Shown here: piece by piece, positions 1 to 4,124 of the stretch
Numbering within the stretch: the stretch's first letter is position 1
Layout of the letters: every line of letters starts with the position of its first letter
Source: JACMLD01 sp033761915
GTDB lineage: Bacteria > Bacteroidota > Bacteroidia > Chitinophagales > Chitinophagaceae
Assembly (NCBI GenBank): GCA_033761915.1
Contig: JANRMC010000067.1
Coordinates: 1-6,322, forward strand
Reading direction: 5' to 3'
DNA length: 6,322 nucleotides
Notes under the pieces: model-generated
Told to the model about the DNA's origin: nothing
Databases searched by the model: none
The model's input: the letters and a program-made list of their open reading frames with translations, nothing else
Translations under genes and position numbers: made by a program

Positions 1-50
1 CCACGCTCGTTTCATCGGCAGTACTTTTGGCAACAATTCCCGGTAGTTTG
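1..50. other. left edge, no assignable gene
   Basis: All three plus-strand frames are open here and end at stops at 44-46, 57-59 and 67-69, so the 3' end of a plus-strand gene could lie here. On the minus strand an ATG at 15-13 could begin a gene leaving the window. The stretch is too short to choose. A loose similarity to bases upstream of the repeat at 1457 (both contain cccggta about ten bases before the C run) suggests the repeat unit may extend into it. Confidence 0.3.
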
Positions 51-148
51 CCCCCCTAACTCGTCGTAATTTGTAATTAATCATAAAAAACGGATCTCGG
101 CGTACGGCTGTGGCTGGGCCGTATTTTTTTTGTAGCTTTCAACTACGT
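51..148 (+). repeat. REP-like hairpin repeat, copy A
   Basis: This is one of three related intergenic repeats in the window. It starts with a C run and 'aactcg', has a GTAATTTG block, then 'acggatctcggcgtac', a 6-bp stem (103-108 with 118-123) around a loop containing CTGTG, a run of eight T (124-131), and a second small inverted repeat gtag/ctac at 132-146. Copy C at 1457 aligns along nearly its whole length; copy B at 265 is a shorter inverted version. It lies directly upstream of the start codon of a truncated RAYT gene, the usual place of REP sequences relative to their transposase. Hairpin plus T run could also terminate transcription. Confidence 0.7.
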
Positions 149-156
149 ATTTTAAA

Positions 157-270
157 ATGCCGGATAGTTTTACCATAAAAGATCAGTTTGGGAGCTATTT
201 TTTGACTTTTCAAATTGTAGCAGGTGTGAATTTATTCACCAGAAAGCGTTACAGGGATGTGGTGGTGTAG
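157..270 (+). pseudogene. truncated RAYT (REP-associated tyrosine transposase, IS200-like), N-terminal fragment
   Basis: The reading frame starts at ATG 157 and stops at TAG 268-270 after 37 codons. It reads MPDSFTIKDQFGSYFLTFQI followed by VAGVNLFTRKRYRDVVV. The pattern 'G-x-YFxTFxxV...xLFTRKxYRDxx' is the N-terminal strand and helix typical of RAYT/Y1 transposases of the IS200 type, which normally continue for well over 100 further residues to the HUH motif and catalytic tyrosine. Neither is present. The stop codon is supplied by repeat copy B (gtagctgaaagctac begins at 267), so the gene has been cut at about base 265. It cannot make active enzyme. Family assignment rests on recognising the motif, not on a search. 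Confidence 0.72.
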
Positions 271-320
271 CTGAAAGCTACGAACAAAAACAGCGTAGGC
301 ACAGCCTACGCTGAGTGGGG
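265..320 (-). repeat. REP-like hairpin repeat, copy B (inverted)
   Basis: Read on the minus strand this copy runs from a C run and 'actcagcgtag' through a perfect 10-bp stem (291-300 with 304-313, loop of three) and a T-rich stretch to the small palindrome gtagctttcagctac (281-267). The loop region keeps the CTGTGCCTACG of copy C. Compared with copies A and C it lacks about 45 bases including the GTAATTTG block. It is in opposite orientation to copy A, so the two bracket the RAYT fragment. Its outer edge abuts the next ORF, whose GTG start lies at 315, inside the repeat. Confidence 0.7.
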
Positions 321-665
321 GTAAGTTATTGGATTGATGATGCAGTTCCCGGTAACAAAATGCTCATTGGTGGTACACATGGTCATCAAGCTACAACCGA
401 GGCGGGAAAAGAAACGGAAAGTGCTATGTCCAGTTTTGATATTAATACAGCGAAAGATTTGCAGGTACCAGTTTATGGTGTAGATGCAATGTATAGAGGA
501 AAAGGGAAACCTTCTGATATTAATAGAGCCAACCCTGATAGTACAACGAGCAGCAATGTTGGCAAAACAAGCGGAACGGGCAAACATGCAAGAACCACTA
601 CATTTAATATTGCTATTGATGCTTTGCGAATATGGGGCAATAGCGGCACTCCTAAATTCGAATAA
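315..665 (+). CDS. probable C-terminal fragment of a JAB-like polymorphic (Rhs-type) toxin
   Basis: The frame begins at GTG 315, directly after an in-frame TGA (312-314) that lies in repeat copy B, and encodes 116 residues with no signal peptide or membrane segment. Residues 16-24 (MLIGGTHGH) give an HxH pair (H22, H24), followed by SSFD (39-42), then 'VPVYGVDAM' (51-59) and 'DINRANPD' (68-75). The HxH...SxxD order, followed by a 'vPVY' strand, fits the JAMM/JAB metalloprotease fold of toxin tails on Rhs-type proteins in Bacteroidota, with a longer loop than the standard JAMM spacing. The glutamate that normally lies upstream is absent, so this is probably the 3' end of a larger gene cut off by the REP element, or a silent toxin-tail cassette. 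The GTG start may be fortuitous. The family assignment is inference from motifs; a small unrelated protein remains possible. Confidence 0.5.
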   Translation: MGVSYWIDDAVPGNKMLIGGTHGHQATTEAGKETESAMSSFDINTAKDLQVPVYGVDAMYRGKGKPSDINRANPDSTTSSNVGKTSGTGKHARTTTFNIAIDALRIWGNSGTPKFE

Positions 666-666
666 T

Positions 667-1124
667 ATGAAAACACTTTGTTTTATAGCACTGCTTTTAA
701 TTGGGATTTCCCTACATGCCCAAAAAAAGCAAATATCAACTTTGTTTTTCCTGATTCAGTTGAAGTAACAGCCAGCGAGTACGTAGAGAAGCAGAAAATA
801 AAAAATCCAAATACAAAATACTTTTGCTTTTTGTGGTACGATTCATTGAGTATTTATCGGCTCACAATTTTATCCTACAAAAGGAATGAAAAAACGATTG
901 TTGCTAAATGGATAAGAAGCTCTAATCGTTATGCAGTTCTTAATAATGAAAAATTACCCCTATTGCTTGATTATGATTTTAGGTTTGGCACTAGCGACCC
1001 TGAAAATATCGGAAAGTATGGTGAGAGGGATGGAAGTGTAAAAAAGATGAACTTAATTGCTCATGCCTTCACAGTTATTTTTGATAATTCTACCGGAAGA
1101 CTTTTAAAGATAGAATCACAGTAA
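667..1124 (+). CDS. small exported protein, frame changes by -1 after the signal peptide; possible immunity protein
   Basis: ATG 667 opens a clear signal peptide, MKTLCFIALLLIGISLHAQ, then Lys-Lys. That frame ends at a stop after 33 residues, at 766-768. The body of the protein (ANINFVFPDSVEV onward, ending GRLLKIESQ) lies in the -1 frame and stops at 1122-1124. The two frames join seamlessly if one A is added to the A7 run at 722-728, or if a ribosome slips back one base at A_AAA_AAG (723-729), giving 152 residues. An alternative TTG start at 678 would yield a 148-residue product without a signal peptide and looks artificial. The protein family is not recognised; the mature part is mixed alpha/beta-like and lysine- and tyrosine-rich. 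The start is one base after the stop of the JAB-like ORF, so the two are probably cotranscribed, and an exported product at this position suggests immunity. That role is inference. Confidence 0.55.
722..729 (+). promoter_or_regulatory. A7 run with dnaX-type slippery heptamer
   Basis: In the signal-peptide frame the codons are GCC CAA AAA AAG CAA. The heptamer A_AAA_AAG is in phase and is the same as the -1 frameshift site of Escherichia coli dnaX. A -1 slip here continues in the frame of the mature protein (GCA AAT ATC AAC). No strong stem-loop was seen immediately downstream. A natural or sequencing loss of one A would give the same picture. Confidence 0.4.
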
Positions 1125-1130
1125 CAATAA

Positions 1131-1157
1131 GCCCGGCGTCGCCGGGTTTTATTTTTT
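1131..1157 (+). terminator. Rho-independent terminator shared by convergent genes
   Basis: CCCGGCG at 1132-1138 and CGCCGGG at 1140-1146 form a GC-rich hairpin followed by TTTTATTTTTT. It begins six bases after the stop of the exported-protein gene. The minus-strand membrane-protein gene stops at 1149-1151, in the T tract, so the hairpin may serve both directions, more strongly the plus strand. Confidence 0.85.
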
Positions 1158-1457
1158 AGCAGCAATCCAACCGAGCAGAACGGTGATAGCGAGATTAAAC
1201 CAGAACTGAAAATCTTTAGTAAAAGCAGCCATCAATAAAGCAAGGGTAAGCAGCAGAGCCAGAAGCGAATGAATAAAAACCGGGAACAGCCTTTTTGCTT
1301 TATCAATAAAAGCAGGCTGATAAAACAGTTCTGCAAAATACTGCCGGAGATAAAGCAGGAACCGGTGAGCAAAGCGATAGTTCTTTCTTCTGGCCGCTCT
1401 TGATAACCTGCAGCGCTGGTTAGCCTGAACCGGCAATGTGCCCGGTAAAATCTTCAC
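1149..1457 (-). CDS. small membrane protein of unknown function, possibly 5'-truncated
   Basis: This minus-strand frame of 102 residues starts at GTG 1457-1455 and stops at 1151-1149. The N-terminal half is basic and hydrophilic (many Arg, Lys, Gln). Two hydrophobic segments follow, at about residues 57-78 (LFPVFIHSLLALLLTLALL) and 84-99 (FWFNLAITVLLGWIA), separated by TKDFQ, and the end is AAKK, giving a likely two-helix hairpin in the inner membrane. The family is not recognised. The start codon falls at the outer edge of repeat copy C, with an in-frame TGA at 1466-1464 in the repeat, so the repeat may have replaced the original 5' end, and the first 20-40 residues may not be genuine. The long open frame, plausible codon use and the shared terminator favour a real gene. 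Confidence 0.45.
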   Translation of the reverse strand: MKILPGTLPVQANQRCRLSRAARRKNYRFAHRFLLYLRQYFAELFYQPAFIDKAKRLFPVFIHSLLALLLTLALLMAAFTKDFQFWFNLAITVLLGWIAAKK

Positions 1458-1551
1458 CCCAACTCACCGTAGTTTGTAATTTATATCTTTGAGAACGGAT
1501 CTCGGCGTACCGCTGTGCCTACGCCGAATTTTTTTTGTTGCTTTCAGCTAC
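1457..1551 (+). repeat. REP-like hairpin repeat, copy C
   Basis: This copy has the same order as copy A: C run, 'aactcaccgtagtttgtaat', the identical block aacggatctcggcgtac, a perfect 8-bp stem (1502-1509 with 1520-1527) with CTGTG in the loop, a run of eight T (1529-1536), and a gttgct/agctac small inverted repeat at 1537-1551. It stands alone, with no RAYT sequence beside it, as expected of a dispersed REP. A TATCTTTG at 1484-1491 matches the Bacteroidota -7 box but has no -33 TTTG at the right distance. Confidence 0.7.
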
Positions 1552-1696
1552 TCTGGTTGGTTGAAAATTCAAGACTACTAAGAGCCGAAGTTTTAAAATA
1601 AAAAGTTGCCCAAGGCGCTAAATGTACAAGAGTGCGACGCAACAATGCTGATTGATGCTATACTGCTTGTAACAAAAAATAACTGGTGCTATTTTA
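1552..1696. other. non-coding spacer containing repeat D
   Basis: No convincing reading frame is seen between repeat copy C and the 3' side of the minus-strand exported-protein gene. The stretch is AT-rich apart from the repeat segment at 1624-1668. A 32-codon minus-strand frame (1795-1697) begins one base after that gene's stop but has no supporting features. Confidence 0.5.
1624..1668. repeat. second repeat family, copy D
   Basis: GTACAAGAGTGC at 1624-1635 recurs exactly at 2275-2286, and the following 'cgacgcaacaatgctg' resembles the end of the second copy ('caacgagcaagaatgctg', 2321-2338). The two copies are about 650 bases apart and on either side of the minus-strand exported-protein gene. 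Function unknown; unrelated in sequence to the REP-like repeats. Confidence 0.45.
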
Positions 1697-1796
1697 CTAT
1701 TCTAACCCGCTTTTAATAGCACTTTCAGCTACTTTTTTTATAGTAAAGAAAGGGGTGAAGCAATCGGTGGGCTTTGCTGTGGCATCTCTCTTCATT

Positions 1797-2209
1797 TTAT
1801 TTTTTTCTGCTTTTATTTTGCAGCGGATTGGGCATATTGTCTGCAACCATTGGTTTTACAGTTGGCATAGCAACTACAGTTTGCATATTGGGCACTTTGC
1901 AGGGCATATTATCTGGTGGCAGGTTATAAACCATACCCGTTGCATTTGGGTAGGCTTGTAAATTGTTACTATTTATACTTTCCAAATTCTTCAGGTAATC
2001 AATCAATATTGTTGTGTCTGCCTTTACAGCATTAATAGCGCTGATTTTTTTTAAAAAGTCGGGAGAAACCTGAATCACTTTAGGAAAGACTACTTTTTCA
2101 TATTGCTTCGGGTCTAAACAATTTTTTTGGTAGTTAATTACACTGGGTGTTTTTTGGCCAAGCCTATTACCGGAACTGTTAATAGCAGGATGGTTATTAT
2201 TTTTTTCAT
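1797..2209 (-). pseudogene. small exported protein with a -1 frame change after the signal peptide
   Basis: On the minus strand ATG 2209 opens a signal peptide, MKKIITILLLTVPVIGLAKK, but this frame stops four codons later (HPV then TAA). The -1 frame continues from the same point as TPSVINYQKNCLDP... and stays open to the stop at 1799-1797. Adding one A to the A6 run at 2155-2150 gives an uninterrupted protein of 137 residues. The mature part has a charged middle (PDFLKKISAINAVKADTTIL) and a Met/Pro/Asn-rich tail with repeated 'DNMP' and 'MPTVKPM', ending NKSRKK. The family is not recognised; tails of this sort suggest an unstructured C terminus. A GTG at 2078 could start a shortened product without a signal peptide. 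The break is either gene decay, phase variation, slippage or a sequence error. It lies between the two copies of the GTACAAGAGTGC repeat. Confidence 0.5.
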
Positions 2210-2243
2210 GGCGAAGTTTGTTGAGTGAAGTTCAGACAATATA

Positions 2244-2274
2244 GAAAAGTAAATGGCTGCGAAATGTGTACAAA
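2244..2274 (-). promoter_or_regulatory. putative promoter for the minus-strand exported-protein gene
   Basis: On the minus strand TTTG (2274-2271) is followed after 19 bases by TACTTTTC (2251-2244), close to the Bacteroidota primary-sigma consensus TTTG/TAnnTTTG with the last base changed. It ends 34 bases before the ATG at 2209. The -33 box is at the edge of repeat E. Confidence 0.45.
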
Positions 2275-2340
2275 GTACAAGAGTGCCCCGATAGCATTGC
2301 ACAAACCTATTCGGGGTTTGCAACGAGCAAGAATGCTGCC
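2275..2340. repeat. second repeat family, copy E, with hairpin
   Basis: It begins with the same GTACAAGAGTGC as copy D. A stem follows directly: CCCCGATAG (2286-2294) pairs with CTATTCGGGG (2307-2316) with one bulged T and a 12-base loop. After the hairpin comes 'caacgagcaagaatgctgcc', resembling the part of copy D that directly follows the shared start. Copy E therefore looks like copy D with an added hairpin of about 30 bases. Confidence 0.45.
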
Positions 2341-2393
2341 ATGAAATACAATGGCTGACTTTAAAAATATCTGTAAGAATACAACAGAATTGT

Positions 2394-2423
2394 TTTGATA
2401 ATTGATTTAAGCGCTTACATTTG
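2394..2423 (+). promoter_or_regulatory. Bacteroidota-type promoter of fbp
   Basis: TTTG at 2394-2397, an 18-base spacer and a perfect TACATTTG (TAnnTTTG) at 2416-2423 match the Bacteroidota primary-sigma promoter. Transcription would start near 2430, leaving a leader of about 18 bases before the fbp ATG at 2448. Confidence 0.75.
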
Positions 2424-2447
2424 TTAGCGTTGAACCAAACCTGATGT

Positions 2448-3458
2448 ATGAGCCTTATTAACCGTAAAGTTTTAACGCTGGATGAGTTTACCATTCAGCA
2501 ATTGCGAAATTTTCCGAAAGCTACTGGTGAACTGAGTAGTTTGTTGCGTGATATTGGTCTTGCCGCTAAAAGGGTAAATGTAGAAGTAAACAAAGCAGGG
2601 CTGGTGGATATTTTAGGCGATGCGGGCAGCATTAATGTGCAGGGCGAGGATGTGAAAAAGCTTGATATTTTTGCCAACAACCAATTTACAGGCGTATTAC
2701 AACATGGCATTAGTTGTGCCGGTATTGCCAGCGAAGAGTTGGATGATTTTGTGGCTTTTGATGATGATGTAAGTAAAAACAGCAAATACATTTGCCTGTA
2801 CGACCCGTTAGATGGCAGTGGTAATATTGATGTGAATATTTCTATTGGTACCATCTTTAGCGTATACCGCAGGGTTTCTGAAATAGGCACCATTGCCACA
2901 GCAGCAGATTTTCTACAGCCGGGGGTTAAACAGGTGGCGGCAGGTTATATTATTTATGGCTCGTCTACTATGTTGGTATATGCCACCCGCCGTGGAGTAA
3001 ACGGGTTTACATTAGATCCTTCTATTGGAGAGTTTTGTTTAAGCCACCCCAATATTCAATGCCCTGAGTTTGGAAAAATTTATTCTGTTAACCATGGCAA
3101 TTTCTTTCAGTATGCACAAGGTGTGCAGGATTATATACAAACCTGCCAGCGCAAAAATAAAAATAATGGCGGGCCTTATACCCAACGTTACATTGGCAGT
3201 ATGGTGGCCGATGTACATCGTAACCTGTTAAAGGGCGGTATTTTTATGTATCCGCCCACCACCGACAAGCCCAATGGTAAGCTACGCCTATTATATGAGT
3301 GCAACCCCTTTGCTTTTATAGCAGAAGTGGCGGGGGGTAAAGCTACCAACGGGCAGCAACGTATTTTAGATGTGGTGCCAACAGAACTGCACCAGCGTTC
3401 GGGCTTTTTTGTAGGCAGCAAGGGTATGATGGAAGAACTGGAAGCGCATATGAAATAA
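2448..3458 (+). CDS. fbp: class I fructose-1,6-bisphosphatase
   Basis: This 336-residue protein hydrolyses fructose 1,6-bisphosphate to fructose 6-phosphate in the cytoplasm, the committed step of gluconeogenesis, using Mg2+. The length matches class I enzymes (about 330). TGELSSLLRDIGLAAKRV (26-43) corresponds to the N-terminal AMP-binding region; VQGEDVKKLDIFAN (64-77) carries the conserved Glu67; IASEE (93-97) and DPLDG (119-123) supply metal ligands, with E284 in LLYECNP; YIGSMVADVHRNLLKGGIFMYP binds the substrate; and the C terminus has AGGKATNG and HQRSGFFVGS. It is very similar in layout to the E. coli enzyme. One deviation: the usual DPLDGSSNID reads DPLDGSGNID (Gly125, codon GGT). 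The start ATG 2448 is supported by the promoter just upstream; there is no Shine-Dalgarno, as is normal in this phylum. It is monocistronic, followed by a strong terminator. Confidence 0.97.
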   Translation: MSLINRKVLTLDEFTIQQLRNFPKATGELSSLLRDIGLAAKRVNVEVNKAGLVDILGDAGSINVQGEDVKKLDIFANNQFTGVLQHGISCAGIASEELDDFVAFDDDVSKNSKYICLYDPLDGSGNIDVNISIGTIFSVYRRVSEIGTIATAADFLQPGVKQVAAGYIIYGSSTMLVYATRRGVNGFTLDPSIGEFCLSHPNIQCPEFGKIYSVNHGNFFQYAQGVQDYIQTCQRKNKNNGGPYTQRYIGSMVADVHRNLLKGGIFMYPPTTDKPNGKLRLLYECNPFAFIAEVAGGKATNGQQRILDVVPTELHQRSGFFVGSKGMMEELEAHMK

Positions 3459-3479
3459 AAGGGAAAATAGATAGATAGT

Positions 3480-3516
3480 AAAACCTGTTAATACTGCTTA
3501 ACAGGTTTTTGTTTTT
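3480..3516 (+). terminator. Rho-independent terminator of fbp
   Basis: A perfect 10-bp stem AACCTGTTAA (3482-3491) / TTAACAGGTT (3498-3507), extendable by A-T pairs, with a six-base loop TACTGC, is followed by TTTGTTTTT. It starts about 20 bases after the fbp stop. Confidence 0.92.
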
Positions 3517-3536
3517 AAAACTAACTGTTATCTTCG
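3508..3536 (+). promoter_or_regulatory. putative promoter of the GtrA-like gene, overlapping the fbp terminator
   Basis: TTTG at 3508-3511, in the T tract of the fbp terminator, is followed after 17 bases by TATCTTCG (3529-3536), a one-mismatch form of TAnnTTTG. Transcription would start near 3543, about 15 bases before the GTG at 3558, which supports that start over the internal ATG at 3618. Confidence 0.55.
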
Positions 3537-3557
3537 CAGGGCTTAAAAAACAACTGT

Positions 3558-4037
3558 GTGCCGGTAAATTTTATTACCTCTGTTATTGATTTTTTTCACC
3601 CGCCATTTAAAAAATGGATGCCGTTGCAAACCTTCAGGTATGCGGCTTGCGGGGGTGGCAACACGGTACTGGGTTTTTTAATTTATACTCTTGGTTTTAC
3701 CATTATTTTTAAAGGCAAAGTATTTGACTTTGGGTTTTATGCCCTGAAGCCCCATGTGGCTTCTCTGCTGCTGGCTTTTTTAGTCAATTTTCCGGTGGGG
3801 TTTCTTTTAATGAAATACGTGGTTTTTGTAGACTCAAATCTTAAAGGCCGGGTGCAGCTGTTCCGGTATTTCTTTGTATTTCTTTCAAACCTGGTGCTAA
3901 ACTACCTGGTACTTAAATTACTGGTAGAATACCTGCACTGGAATGCCATCTTCTCTCAGGTGCTGGCCACCGCAATTGTCATTTTAACCAGTTATATACT
4001 GCAGCGCTACTTCACTTTTAAGACAGTAGCGGAATAA
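3558..4037 (+). CDS. GtrA-family membrane protein
   Basis: The 159-residue product has four hydrophobic segments at about residues 30-52, 64-88, 100-121 and 127-148, the size and layout of GtrA-like proteins. These small inner-membrane proteins are linked to moving lipid-linked sugars for polysaccharide or O-antigen modification. Typical features are FRYAACGGGNTVLGF at the first helix, 'KYVVFVDS' after the second, 'LFRYFFVF' into the third, and the ending 'LQRYFTFK'. The start is GTG 3558; ATG 3618 (residue 21, MPLQTFRY) is an alternative that still keeps all four helices, but would give an unusually long leader from the predicted promoter. No glycosyltransferase partner is next to it, so the substrate cannot be inferred from context. 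Confidence 0.85.
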   Translation: MPVNFITSVIDFFHPPFKKWMPLQTFRYAACGGGNTVLGFLIYTLGFTIIFKGKVFDFGFYALKPHVASLLLAFLVNFPVGFLLMKYVVFVDSNLKGRVQLFRYFFVFLSNLVLNYLVLKLLVEYLHWNAIFSQVLATAIVILTSYILQRYFTFKTVAE

Positions 4038-4075
4038 TTTCTTTAAAATACTGACAAGTTTTCATCTTTTTTGGC

Positions 4076-4102
4076 GTGGCATAATCATTGACAATCTGCC
4101 AC
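4076..4102 (+). promoter_or_regulatory. dnaK upstream control region: sigma-54-like element and inverted repeat
   Basis: TGGCATAATCATTGA (4077-4091) resembles the sigma-54 consensus TGGCAC-N5-TTGC: GG at -24 and TTG at the -12 side are kept with the correct spacing, but the final C is A. Initiation would fall near 4102, 23 bases before the ATG. The same bases form half of a perfect 6-bp inverted repeat, GTGGCA (4076-4081) and TGCCAC (4097-4102) with a 15-base gap, which might be an operator or a weak leader hairpin. No CIRCE (HrcA) operator and no TTTG/TAnnTTTG promoter with correct spacing was found. Confidence 0.4.
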
Positions 4103-4124
4103 TGTACATTAAATTCTTTTATTT

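Larger units (their letters stand above)
51..320. mobile_element. REP / deleted-RAYT / REP composite element
   Basis: Copies A (plus) and B (minus) form an inverted pair around the first 37 codons of a RAYT gene. RAYT genes are commonly flanked by inverted REP copies, so the simplest reading is an internal deletion of a full element, leaving a non-autonomous remnant. Any movement would need a RAYT elsewhere in the genome. No target-site duplication is seen, as expected for this class. The exact ends are uncertain by several bases. Confidence 0.6.

Noticed and set aside
484..768. 94-codon plus-strand frame overlapping the JAB-like ORF
   Set aside because: Only its last 33 codons, from ATG 667, are meaningful (signal peptide). 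The upstream part overlaps the JAB-like frame and lacks features.
1484..1491. TATCTTTG, a perfect -7 box inside repeat copy C
   Set aside because: No TTTG at 17-23 bases upstream and no gene downstream on that strand within a sensible distance.
1718..1732. tagcactttcagctac-like sequence resembling the tail of the REP-like repeat
   Set aside because: Only the short tail matches; there is no hairpin or T tract next to it, so it may be chance.
1697..1795. 32-codon minus-strand frame starting one base after the exported-protein gene
   Set aside because: Too short, with no ribosome-binding evidence, motif or terminator; could be chance.
1686..1961. 91-codon plus-strand frame with a hydrophobic N terminus
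   Set aside because: Most of it is antisense to the minus-strand exported-protein gene, whose mature domain and tail look genuine. The hydrophobicity comes from T-rich non-coding bases.
2138..2494. 118-codon minus-strand frame
   Set aside because: Its upstream two-thirds crosses the fbp promoter, fbp start and repeat E. Only the last 23 codons, from ATG 2209, are a real signal peptide.
2495..2899. 134-codon minus-strand frame antisense to fbp
   Set aside because: Serine/leucine-rich shadow of the conserved fbp frame.
4038..4124. CIRCE (HrcA) operator in front of dnaK
   Set aside because: No TTAGCACTC/GAGTGCTAA-like inverted repeat is present.
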